From: Bodo saltans
Lineage: Eukaryota; Euglenozoa; Kinetoplastea; Eubodonida; Bodonidae
Assembly (NCBI GenBank): GCA_001460835.1
Contig: CYKH01000491.1
Coordinates: forward strand, 1 to 20,957
Direction of reading: 5' to 3'
Length of the DNA stretch: 20,957 nucleotides
Made by a program: the position numbers and the translations under genes. The notes under the pieces are model-generated. The model was not told where the DNA came from, did no database searches, and saw only the letters and a list, made by a program, of their open reading frames with translations. Of the stretch, positions 7,473 through 16,300 are shown piece by piece. The first letter of the stretch is position 1. Every line of letters starts with the position of its first letter.

Positions 7473-9497
7473 ATGGCCGCACGGAGCCGGTCATTTAAAG
7501 TTCGAGCCTTCATGTTTTTTGTTGCTGTAGCAACCATTGCACTATTGTACTCCGGCGTCTCACTGATTGGCAAGCTCCTGAGTGAGCCGAACGATATATC
7601 GACGGTGCCCCCGCCGAAAGGTTTCGCATCGGACACCCCCGCCGTGCCATTGGGAACCCATGATGATGGGGCAGCCCCATCCACTCGCAATGGCCCGCAA
7701 CAGAGTAGTAGCACAACCACAACCACCCCCCTCATCACTGCAAGCACTACATCAGCCAATCATGCAGGCTGGAGCATCGACTACCTGCCTCCTATCATGA
7801 ACTCCATGGTGCAGTACCACAAAGGGTCCAGTTTGGTGGCCAACAGTCTAGAGGCCATGCGTCCCCCTGCTGAGTACCACGGCCTCACGTGCCCTCAACT
7901 CGTACAGCGACACATGACAGAGTACGCGCAAGTAGCAAGCAGGATTGATTTCACTCGGCCACCAAAGTACAAGATGCCGTGGTATTTTCACGACCCCTAT
8001 GCGTTATGTGGGCGCTACCTTCTCACGCATCACCAACGTGACTTCCAGCAAGACGTTGCGCACCCACCGCAGCTTCTTCATCGAGTCGCAGTTCGTCAGC
8101 CTGCACAAGGCGGTGAAACAAGCGACTCACAGATGGTGGTGGCAAGAGTCGCTGCTGGCGAATGGAGCAACGGCGATGTGTATGTTGAGCACTGTGGTCA
8201 GTGCGCTGAGGTTGTCTCTGTTGGAGAATCCGCAGCTTTGAAATGCGCTGGAGATGTGCTGATGTTGGCTCGACTTATCAGCGATCAAACGGTTGTGTCT
8301 GCAGATGTGCAGGCACTGGTCGTGCCTGCCAATGGACGCCCATACCACCCGCTTAGATTTTTCATCAGGCAGCCAGGAGAATATGTGCTCGAAGTCACCC
8401 TCGTCCATGTCAACGGAAGTAGTAGCAACGTATCATGGCCCAGAAGCATGGGTGTCATTGGTATCCGAGCATCGGACCACAACAAAAAGAGCTTCAAGTA
8501 CAACCTTGCGTGCGATTTGCAGCGACATGTGTACGGAAGTCCGCTGAAGGTTCTTGCGCTAGGAAGGGGAGCCGCCATAGAAAACGTGAATAGCCTCAAC
8601 CTCAAGCCGTTGTGCAATGTTCACAATTACAATCAAACTATCGGCAGTGGACATTGGGTGCGTGTTCCCTACAAAACTCGTTGCGAGGCATTCCAAAGTG
8701 GAAGCATATGCAGCGGTGACCCCACGTGGCTTACCGATGCGTGTGGCTTTAACAACGAGCTAGTGTGGTCGCCAGACAGCTGTCGTATGCGAGTCTACTC
8801 GCCCCCACTGGGACCTCAGCAAAGCTGCTTGAAAAGAGGTCGCAGTGGCTTTTTGTTATTCGTCGGTGACAGCGTTGCGCGAGAGTACGTTCAAAACTGT
8901 CGACTGTTCGACTTGCGCTCTTCAAAGCTCCATTGTATATTTGCGAACATTGCTCTTGAGGGGCAGCACTACTCGCTAGACTATGCCAAGGCAGTGGTCA
9001 AAGCGATGATTGACTCGTTGAAACAAAACCGTCCAGGAGTCCTGGCAACGAACTTAGGCATCCACCACATGATTGGCAAGAGCAGTACCGAGCAGTGGAT
9101 TGAGTTTATCGATGTCTTCATTGCTGCATGGAAGGCGGAAGCGTTTCAAATCCTTCCCGTTGGGACGGATCAATGGCTCCTGGAGAAGGCGGTGTGGCTC
9201 GGGCCACCAACGATTCACTACGCGCGGCACGGGATGGGTCATCAACGCGCAGTGCTGTGGGATGAAATTGCGTGGAAGAAATTAGAGCCACTGGGGTTCA
9301 TTCGCCTCTATGCAATTGCGCCGACACTCTCACGAACGGAAGCGACATGGGACGGTCTGCACTATGCCAGCTACAAAGGCAAAGTCCAGTCCCCGTGGAG
9401 GAACCGAGCGGCCCCTGTGCTGCTGTGGAATGGGGGCGTCTCCAACATGCTATTCAATGTGTTGCTAAACTTGATCTGCGACCCCATTCCCACGTAA
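7473..9497 (+). CDS. type II membrane protein, PC-esterase/CASD1-NXPE-like acyltransferase
   Basis: With the start at 7473 the protein has 674 residues. A basic N-terminus (MAARSRSFKVR) precedes one hydrophobic helix at about 11-33, giving a type II signal anchor with the bulk in the ER/Golgi lumen. Residues 40-98 are a Pro/Ser/Thr-rich stem. The middle (about 205-335) looks beta-rich, with an Ig-like phrase GEYVLEVTLVHVNG. The C-terminal part (about 400-674) carries FVGDSVAREYV (GDS at 465-467), a conserved-looking NLGIHH block (527-532) and DGLH (627-630). This is the Ser...Asp-x-x-His set of the GDSL/SGNH-type PC-esterase families that include TBL, CASD1 and NXPE proteins. By homology the predicted role is O-acyl (typically O-acetyl) transfer or removal on a surface glycan; the substrate is unknown. 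Sequons at N314, N319 and N387 and many luminal cysteines fit a secretory protein. Confidence 0.75.
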   Translation: MAARSRSFKVRAFMFFVAVATIALLYSGVSLIGKLLSEPNDISTVPPPKGFASDTPAVPLGTHDDGAAPSTRNGPQQSSSTTTTTPLITASTTSANHAGWSIDYLPPIMNSMVQYHKGSSLVANSLEAMRPPAEYHGLTCPQLVQRHMTEYAQVASRIDFTRPPKYKMPWYFHDPYALCGRYLLTHHQRDFQQDVAHPPQLLHRVAVRQPAQGGETSDSQMVVARVAAGEWSNGDVYVEHCGQCAEVVSVGESAALKCAGDVLMLARLISDQTVVSADVQALVVPANGRPYHPLRFFIRQPGEYVLEVTLVHVNGSSSNVSWPRSMGVIGIRASDHNKKSFKYNLACDLQRHVYGSPLKVLALGRGAAIENVNSLNLKPLCNVHNYNQTIGSGHWVRVPYKTRCEAFQSGSICSGDPTWLTDACGFNNELVWSPDSCRMRVYSPPLGPQQSCLKRGRSGFLLFVGDSVAREYVQNCRLFDLRSSKLHCIFANIALEGQHYSLDYAKAVVKAMIDSLKQNRPGVLATNLGIHHMIGKSSTEQWIEFIDVFIAAWKAEAFQILPVGTDQWLLEKAVWLGPPTIHYARHGMGHQRAVLWDEIAWKKLEPLGFIRLYAIAPTLSRTEATWDGLHYASYKGKVQSPWRNRAAPVLLWNGGVSNMLFNVLLNLICDPIPT

Positions 9498-9580
9498 TCC
9501 ACATCCACCGCGCCAAAGGGTGTTTTGCCGCATCCCCCCGATGCGAAGCGTGCGTTTTGAGAAGAGCCATAGAGATGAGG

Positions 9581-9601
9581 TGTTGTCACTTTGATCTGCA
9601 G
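9581..9601 (+). promoter_or_regulatory. candidate upstream trans-splice acceptor (long PNKP isoform)
   Basis: A T-rich stretch ends in CAG with AG at 9600-9601. The first ATG downstream is 9654, in frame with the WWE-PNKP gene, with a 52-base 5' UTR between. Using this site would make a 724-residue isoform. Confidence 0.4.
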
Positions 9602-9834
9602 TTCATTGTGTTGTGCACTACACATTCGTTTGGTTAATTCACACAACAAAGAAATGGTTTACCAAATGAATGTGATATGGTTGCACCATCTACTTCTTAG
9701 TGGCACGATGATGCGCATGCCATCTCTGAGGGGAAGTGGAGCTTTCGCAGATGCCATGCTTGAACGCACTGTGCTGCGTCCATTAACCTCGTATCTACAA
9801 ACGACGCAGCGCATGATGCTTTCCATATGGAGAA

Positions 9835-9855
9835 CCCCTTTTGCTTTTATTGTAG
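9835..9855 (+). promoter_or_regulatory. candidate downstream trans-splice acceptor (short PNKP isoform)
   Basis: The tract accccttttgcttttattg is followed directly by TAG, with AG at 9854-9855. There is no ATG in any frame between 9856 and the ATG at 10002, so transcripts spliced here would start at 10002, just before the first WWE domain. Its pyrimidine content is better than that of the 9581-9601 tract. Confidence 0.5.
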
Positions 9856-10001
9856 ACCGACGCTTGCATTTCACTTGTGATCAGGCTTGGTACTCTGATT
9901 TTGAGAATCGTCTCCACTTTGTACCCTCGCAACTGCAGCACAAAAAGAAATCAGCAATCAACACAAATAAGGTCCTACAAAAGAGCAGCTCTCCGTTAGC
10001 A

Positions 10002-11828
10002 ATGGCAGCGAAATGGCAATATCGAAACGATGACTTCAAATTTGTGGATTTCACAAAGAAGGACACTGCAGAACTGGAGAAGGCGTGGGCACGCAACGAC
10101 GCTTCTATCAAGCTGACCATTCGTGGCCATCCCTACACGCTGGATCTGAAGTTATTCGTCCAGCGTAATGAGGAGACGAAGACGGAGAGGATTATTCGTC
10201 GCGTGGACCCGGACTCGAAGACAGGTGGTGCGCATGTATGGGGACGTGGGCCTCAATGGGAATGGGAGTCTCACCACGGCGTGTTTGTCCCTTATGATGC
10301 CGCCACGAATGATATTATCGAAACAGCGTTTTCCAAGGATGCCATCAGGGCTCAGATCAAGCTCGATGTATCTGCACATGAAAAGAAATCTTTTGTCGTT
10401 CACTTTGGGCACATGCACCAAGAAAACGAAGAGGGGACGGGTGTCCGCAAGGTTCGCCGCAGCATCAAAGACATTGCACCAGCAGCAGCGGCAATCAAGG
10501 CAGATGAGGAGGAGACCACCTCACGCCAAGCAGTGTTGGCAGCAGCAGCGGCGTCGAAGAAACGACCTCGTGACGAGCCTGAAGCGGCATCAAGTGCAGT
10601 GGATGCTGCCCCAGCGCTGCCCTCAACCGGTGGTGGTGGTGTGCCTAGCTCCGCCCCTCTTCCCCAGCTAGGAGACTGGCTCAAGGTGAATGGCGGGTCA
10701 GTCCTGGTGCTTCCCGTGGCCTTCCCAGCGTCAACGAGCCCAATCAAGATCGCTGGTTTCGACATGGATGACACTCTTGTGTTCCCCGCAAGCGGTGCCG
10801 TGTTCGCAAAGTCACGCACAGATTGGAAATGGCTGTGCCCAGAAGTAGTCCCGAAGCTGTTGGAATATCACAACAACGGGTATCGTATTGTGATCTTCTC
10901 CAATCAAAGCGGCATCGGTGGAAAGGGATGGGACGAGGGCAAGGCGAATGAAATCCGTGGCAAAATTGTGGACATCAGTGCAGCATGTAAAATCCCAATT
11001 GCCGCGGTGATCTCCACCAAAGAAGATGAGTTTCGCAAACCATGTACGGAGATGTGGGATATTGTGTACCGTGAGCACTGTTGCCTAAAGGGTGCAAATA
11101 TTGACAAGGCGTCAAGTTTCTATTGTGGTGATGCAGCCGGTCGGGCAATCATGACGCTAGCCGGCAGGAAGAAAGACTTTTCGTGCAGCGATCGTAAGTT
11201 CGCCTACAACCTTGGTGTCAAGTTTTTCACGCCCGAGGAAATCTTCAAGCGGGCACCTGCAGCACCGGTCGACAAATGGCACGGGCCTAGCCCTGATCTT
11301 CTAAACTCCATCGCAACAGCGTACCCCCAGTCGTCCTACCACTCAGCGTCGCAGGAGATGGTGATCATGATGGGGTATCCTGGCTCTGGGAAGTCCACGT
11401 TCTATCAGCGATTCTTTGGCTCTCAAGGATATGCCCATGTGAATCGCGACACGCTCAAAACACCTGAGAAATGCATGGCGGCTGCGGACGCATTCCTTGG
11501 TCAAAAGAAATCTGTGGTGGTTGACAACACCAACCCCACCGCCGAAGATCGTAAGCGCTACGTTGACATTGCCCGGAAGCACGGCGTCCCTGTTCGATGC
11601 TTCGTGATGGAAGCAAACGAAGCTCTCGCTAACCACATGAACGTCACACGTGCACGCCTCGGCATCACAGACCGCGTCTCATCGATTGCCTACCGTGTGT
11701 ATGGATCAAAGGTGACGGCACCAGATGCTGCAAAAGAAGGTTTTGTAAGTGTTGTGTCGATTCCACCTGTGGCAGACTTCACTGGCCTTCCTCCTACAAC
11801 GAAAGCCCTTTTCTATCAACTGACGTGA
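10002..11828 (+). CDS. polynucleotide kinase 3'-phosphatase with two N-terminal WWE domains
   Basis: The 608-residue protein repairs DNA strand-break ends by removing 3'-phosphates and phosphorylating 5'-OH. Two WWE domains come first. One spans about 4-68 (KWQYRND..., E26, Y45, Q54, RIIRR). The other spans about 84-154 (WEW 86-88, VPYD 96-99, IIE 105-107, Q140, VRRS). A linker with an NLS-like KKRPRDEPE (186-194) follows. The HAD phosphatase (about 248-415) has DMDDT (254-258), FSNQSGIG (299-306), RKP (345-347) and GDAAGR (376-381). The kinase (about 453-600) has the P-loop GYPGSGKST (458-466), VNRD (480-483) and VVDNTNP (506-512). Both active sites look intact, and the phosphatase-kinase order is that of animal PNKP. 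WWE domains bind (poly)ADP-ribose in known proteins, so recruitment to PARylated breaks is inferred. The start at 10002 has a good context and abuts the WWE fold; an in-frame extension to 9654 is possible. Confidence 0.92.
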   Translation: MAAKWQYRNDDFKFVDFTKKDTAELEKAWARNDASIKLTIRGHPYTLDLKLFVQRNEETKTERIIRRVDPDSKTGGAHVWGRGPQWEWESHHGVFVPYDAATNDIIETAFSKDAIRAQIKLDVSAHEKKSFVVHFGHMHQENEEGTGVRKVRRSIKDIAPAAAAIKADEEETTSRQAVLAAAAASKKRPRDEPEAASSAVDAAPALPSTGGGGVPSSAPLPQLGDWLKVNGGSVLVLPVAFPASTSPIKIAGFDMDDTLVFPASGAVFAKSRTDWKWLCPEVVPKLLEYHNNGYRIVIFSNQSGIGGKGWDEGKANEIRGKIVDISAACKIPIAAVISTKEDEFRKPCTEMWDIVYREHCCLKGANIDKASSFYCGDAAGRAIMTLAGRKKDFSCSDRKFAYNLGVKFFTPEEIFKRAPAAPVDKWHGPSPDLLNSIATAYPQSSYHSASQEMVIMMGYPGSGKSTFYQRFFGSQGYAHVNRDTLKTPEKCMAAADAFLGQKKSVVVDNTNPTAEDRKRYVDIARKHGVPVRCFVMEANEALANHMNVTRARLGITDRVSSIAYRVYGSKVTAPDAAKEGFVSVVSIPPVADFTGLPPTTKALFYQLT

Positions 11829-11938
11829 GCCGCTCTCCTCACTGCGCTTGCAGGAGCTCAAATCCGATTCTATCGTGCTTGTTTGATTCAAAAGAAAAAA
11901 ATGCAAATTATTGCACAACAGCCTTGGCTAGCGCGCAT

Positions 11939-11973
11939 ATCTTTGTTTTCATTTCTCTTTTTTTCTCTCACAG
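11939..11973 (+). promoter_or_regulatory. trans-splice acceptor of the IQ-motif gene
   Basis: This is the clearest acceptor in the window: about 33 bases of almost unbroken pyrimidine ending in CAG, with AG at 11972-11973. The ATG at 11979 follows five bases later in the context gccATGgcg. An upstream in-frame ATG at 11901 lies 5' of the tract and would be removed from the mature mRNA. Confidence 0.75.
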
Positions 11974-11978
11974 GAGCC

Positions 11979-13184
11979 ATGGCGGCGACAATGGCAGCTA
12001 AGCGCCGTCCATCATCTTCTGTGCCACAACGACGGCTATCAGCATCCCCGTTGGTCGATATTCCTGTATCTCCAACCTCTTCCGTGACATCGTCGTCGAA
12101 ACCACTCCCGCTCGTCCCAACGGCGCCCAATCGCCGGCTGTCCACTGTGATCGGAGCAGTCAACGCCGGTCTTCTGTCAGCAGTGACTTCCAACCTCAGC
12201 GACGAAACGACATTTAGCACAAATTGGCAGCTGTTTCAGCAACAAGTAAATGACGAACAGAAAGCTCGCGCCCAACTTCGAGAGAAAGAGCAGCGCAAGT
12301 CACAAAAAAATGGCGTTGTGCGCCCTCCTCAGCCACCGCAAGCACCTGCGGCGACGTCATCCGCGCGAGGAAGCGCTGCAGCAAAGCGAACCGCGTCAAA
12401 CAAACTTGAGAACCTTCCCGGGACAATCGCACCTATCGCGGTGACCACTGGTGAACTCGTGTACGCAGCCCCTGGACACAGTACCATGGCAACGAACCAC
12501 ATTTACGAAAAAGCATGCCGCCAGTATGCCCGGCGCATCTCTGCGTTCGCTGTGGGCGACGCTGTTCGCAGAATTCAGAAATGGTTTCGCTCTGCCATCA
12601 TCGTGCGCCGCTCGTTGCGTCAGTTTTCTCTTGGAGTCCGTGTTGAGATTCTCGTGCGTCGTTTTGCGCGACGATGGTTGGCAACAGCTCGCCACAGCAT
12701 CACCGCTCGCAAACGACAGTTGGAGGAAGAGTCCTCAAGACATCCAAGGGAAATTGTTTGTGCAAAGTATATTCAGCGCTGGTGGCGAGGCGCTACCGCG
12801 AAAAGAATTGTCCGTGCGCTGAGACAAGTCTCAGAAGAAGCTCAGCGGAAGTCCGTAGTGGAGGAGCGGCGACTGAAAGCAGTTCAACGAATTCAAGTGA
12901 CGTGGCGTATGGTGATCCAGCGCATGCGAACAAGGCTGGCGCGCTCAAGCCTCAAGCATTTTAGGGTCGGTAGAGTGATTCATCACGTTCGGTGGTATTT
13001 CTTTCGTAAAGACCGCCAGTATGTGCGGCGTGCCATTGCTGAAAAAGAGTATCATGCTGCGTGTGTGATTCTTCGCAACTGGAGAGCATTTGCTGCTGCA
13101 CGCCACCGTCGTTGCGAAGAATTCATTGCAAAAACATTTCCACGGGACTCGAAATGGGTCCATGCTGCCATAGCACATCAGTGA
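11979..13184 (+). CDS. IQ-motif (putative calmodulin-binding) protein
   Basis: With the start at 11979 the protein has 401 residues. The first 165 are Ser/Pro/Ala-rich and probably disordered, with a short charged helix near 82-108. The C-terminal 230 residues are strongly basic and helical and contain IQ motifs. Three are clear: about 196-211 (RRIQKWFRSAIIVRR), 262-276 (KYIQRWWRGATAKR) and 302-316 (VQRIQVTWRMVIQR). A fourth degenerate one is at about 360-376 (ILRNWRAFAAARHRR), and a related segment is at 224-238. IQ motifs bind calmodulin or EF-hand light chains; in protists such proteins are often flagellar or basal-body components, which is inference here. No myosin or kinesin motor is attached. 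The longest ORF adds a hydrophobic segment (ISLFSFLFFSL) that mimics a signal peptide, but it is the translation of the polypyrimidine tract. Confidence 0.85.
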   Translation: MAATMAAKRRPSSSVPQRRLSASPLVDIPVSPTSSVTSSSKPLPLVPTAPNRRLSTVIGAVNAGLLSAVTSNLSDETTFSTNWQLFQQQVNDEQKARAQLREKEQRKSQKNGVVRPPQPPQAPAATSSARGSAAAKRTASNKLENLPGTIAPIAVTTGELVYAAPGHSTMATNHIYEKACRQYARRISAFAVGDAVRRIQKWFRSAIIVRRSLRQFSLGVRVEILVRRFARRWLATARHSITARKRQLEEESSRHPREIVCAKYIQRWWRGATAKRIVRALRQVSEEAQRKSVVEERRLKAVQRIQVTWRMVIQRMRTRLARSSLKHFRVGRVIHHVRWYFFRKDRQYVRRAIAEKEYHAACVILRNWRAFAAARHRRCEEFIAKTFPRDSKWVHAAIAHQ

Positions 13185-13270
13185 GCGCGGGCTTGTAAAG
13201 TGTAGTGTACAGTCAAAGAAAACAATTTGAGCGAGCACCAATCTTCTAAAAAAAAATATAAGAATAACGT

Positions 13271-13308
13271 GACTGTATTTGTATTGTTTCCCTTCATAAA
13301 CTTACAAG
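13271..13308 (+). promoter_or_regulatory. candidate trans-splice acceptor of the LRR gene
   Basis: A T/C-rich stretch ends in AG at 13307-13308. The first ATG downstream is the one at 13364, leaving a 55-base 5' UTR. A second, nearly pure T run at 13346-13361 also ends in AG (13360-13361), but lies only two bases before the ATG. Confidence 0.5.
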
Positions 13309-13363
13309 TGCAAGAAATTTCCAGTCCAACGGATTTTGGATACAGTTTTTTTTTTGTCAAGCA

Positions 13364-16300
13364 ATGGCACATCGAAACGCTGGACCCGAATCATTCGAAG
13401 CGCGCCTTCATGATGTGCTACTCACTGAATTACGACGACAAGGGCTCATCAACGGTGATGACATTGTCAGATCTGTGATGAACAACCTCCGCCGCACTGG
13501 CATCACAAGCATCACAATCAACGTGAGCAATTTACAGCTCAGTGATCGTGCATGCGTGGCTGTGATTGAAACTCTGTTAAAGCTTTCGAATCATCCTCTC
13601 TCACCGGCGGATTGGGTTGTGAATTTATCTGGTAATTCCTTCACGGACAGAGTCTCCGGCCACTTGATTTTATTGGCCCAGCGATGCAGTAAGCTGGTGT
13701 CGCTAGACATTTCCAACACGGAAAACGTTAGCGCTGCAGCAGTTGCGAAGGTGGAGGGGGCATGCAAAGTGGCTGCGAATGCTCGGCTCGAATTGATTAG
13801 TGGGCCACCTCGGCTTTCGAGGATAGACAGCTTAGCCCGAACGCCCAGAGATGCGGAGCCGCCGTCGTTGGCTGACACCGCATCACCACCTGGTGCTGGC
13901 CAAAGCAACGCCACAGAGAATGGACTGCAGTACGGGTTGGTCGATGTGGCTGCGCTCAAACGCCGGCGTGATTCCATGCTCCGCGACGAAGCCGCAGGCT
14001 CCAAGGGACGTCAGCAATCACGAACACCAAACCGAGGCTCCTCACCAACTGCGCGACAAGCTCGTCAAAGCTCTGCAGAAGCCGTTAAAAGACCGTCGCC
14101 ACTGGCATCGACGCGAGCACCATCAACCTCAAGAACTCCAAAAGGTTCGAAACTTCGCCCCATTTCAAACGCACCTGCCTCGAAGCCCTCGTCGGCAGGA
14201 CCAACTGCCCGCATCGGTCGTCCTGAGTCATCTGCTGGATTGACCCGCGCCACATCAATCGAACCCAAGCCGATCACAACCTCTCCCCGCCAGTCAGCAT
14301 CCACATCTGGCAAACCTCAAGCAAAGCCCGACACCGCACTCACCAAACCAGCGTCTTTTCAGCAAAAGCCCGCTCCAACGAAAGGCAGCCCGATGCTCAA
14401 ACCCACCCCCTCAGCCACCAACGCCGTCATCCACAAAGGATCAAGAGTATTGAACATTCCTTCCTCAACAACAGCAAAAGCTGCAGTCGTAGAAGATGAT
14501 CGAGCGAGCGTGGGCTCCGATGCAACAACGGCAACAGAAGTTCCAGACCAGCAAGACTTCCTTGACATCACAGCCAACATGAACCCAATGATAGATCATG
14601 TTGTGTCACTGGAGCACCAAGGCGTGAGCTCCGATGTGCTCATTCGACGCTTGAAGCAAGCTCTTGTGGCACCACCTGGATCGTACAGCTTTGCAAGTGT
14701 CACAGTGCTGAATCTTGCATCGAATCAGCTGTCGTCGTTGGAGGGAGCCCTGCTCCCATCTACCCTTCTCCGTGTGGACCTAAGCGACAATCAGCTCACC
14801 ACCATCCCTTCATTTGCAGTGTGCTCAATGCTTGCTGTCGCAAACCTTCGGCGAAACAGGATTCAGAAGATCGGTTCAGCGTTCGAGCACAACCTCAACA
14901 TTGGACATCTATTCTTAGGTCGCAATGAACTGTCGTTCGTTGATGGCATTGGTCACCTTTGGGTTTTGGAGACACTAGATTTAAGCTGCAACAAGATTGC
15001 ATCACAAGTGCAACTTCGCCCACTTTCTCTGAACAGCGCTCTTCGTCATATTGTCCTGAAGGGGAATCCGCTTGAGAAAAAATTAGCGTCGTACCGCACA
15101 GTCTTACGAAACCTTGTTCCGTCCCTCATTGCTGTTGACAATGAGCGGCTAGCATTTTCGCGAATCGCCGAGGCTCGCATGAACGACGATCACCAGCTCA
15201 CACACAATGCCGCCGCCGCCCCCTCTTCCAGCAATGCGGCCACTCATGGACAAGCGGCAAGCGGCACCGTGGGTGGCTATGCCGTGCGGAACATGCTGAG
15301 CAAAGGTTTGTCAGGAATGGCGTCTGTGTACAGCGAGAAGAACACAATTCATGCCTCGAGCAAACGAATTGCACTCAATGAGAAAGCGAAGCGTCATGCT
15401 GCCGCTGGTGGTGCTGCGGGTTTGCGCCAGCCACTTTCTCGCCGTGAGGTGGTCACCAAACTCTGTCAGCAGTCCAAACGTTTCTTAGAAGAGACAATCG
15501 TCGAGCGGATGACTGCTGCCGAGCGACGCCGGGAATTGGAAGGGCGATTCGATATTGATCCCCATCTCTTTGGGAACCCGTATGGAGGAGAGCCAACAAC
15601 AGAGAATGAGAGTGGTCGAACAGTGGAAAGTCCTGCTGACTCACAACCAGGAAAGGACGGAATGGTTGTGTTAGCAGACACTGACGGTGACTTCGAGGAC
15701 GGTGACGCTCCGTTTGGGCACATTGCTCAATGGCATCGCGAACCAGCAGCACTCCCGCCCAAGGGGAGAACGGCTTCGAAATCACCGTCACCCGCACCTG
15801 AAAGACCCCAAGACAAACTTGCGGGAAGTGGTCATGCTGCTGCAGATACAGCGCAAAGTGTTTTTGATCGGCTTCTCGGAGGAAGCGGAACACTCCCACG
15901 TGCACCCACTCCTAAAGAGACGTCACAAAAACAGCCTCTTCTACAGCATCATCCTGGAGCTGCCTTGGCGAATCGCCACACAGCATCATCACGCGGTCGC
16001 AGTCGCTCCAACAGCAACGCAAGTAGCCGCTCGCCATCACCTAATGTTGGAGATGGCACCAAAGTTCTTCCTTTACAAGGCACACTCAGTGCTTCTGCAA
16101 AGCAAGCCAACACTCCTATCAGACCAGCTCCCCAACCTTCCTCAGCCATTAACAAAAATAGAGCATCGAAAGAACCTGCAAATTACATTACCCCGTCTCG
16201 ACCTCTCGGGCGCCGCGATGGCCCTCTGACGTCGCCACGGCCCCACTTGCACGACAGTGACGACGAGGATGAAATTGTACTCTCGCCTGAAGGTGCCTCG

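Larger units (their letters stand above)
9498..10001 (+). other. 504-base spacer or optional 5' extension of the PNKP gene
   Basis: If the PNKP starts at 10002, this is the longest spacer in the window. It holds two candidate splice acceptors (AG at 9600-9601 and at 9854-9855). The PNKP frame stays open through almost all of it. The first ATG after the proximal-left acceptor is at 9654, in frame with the enzyme, and would add 116 residues. No other gene, RNA or repeat is seen here. Confidence 0.5.

Noticed and set aside
9591-9653. TTG start for a longer PNKP ORF
   Set aside because: Non-ATG starts are not expected in this kind of nuclear genome, and the codon lies upstream of the AG at 9600-9601.
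10168-10671. 167-codon + strand frame within the PNKP gene
   Set aside because: Arg/Gln-rich alternate-frame translation of the WWE and linker region; the PNKP frame has clear domain support there.
11888-12220. 110-codon antisense frame over the IQ-gene start
   Set aside because: It is the complement of the polypyrimidine tract and the Ser-rich N-terminus; no independent support.
13185-13363. Possible small RNA gene in the T- and A-rich spacer before the LRR gene
   Set aside because: I see no tRNA-like cloverleaf, box A/B or other RNA signature; the T runs are explained by splice-acceptor tracts.
15687-16229. 180-codon + strand frame inside the LRR gene
   Set aside because: Low-complexity alternate frame of a Ser/Pro-rich region with no motif and no start context.
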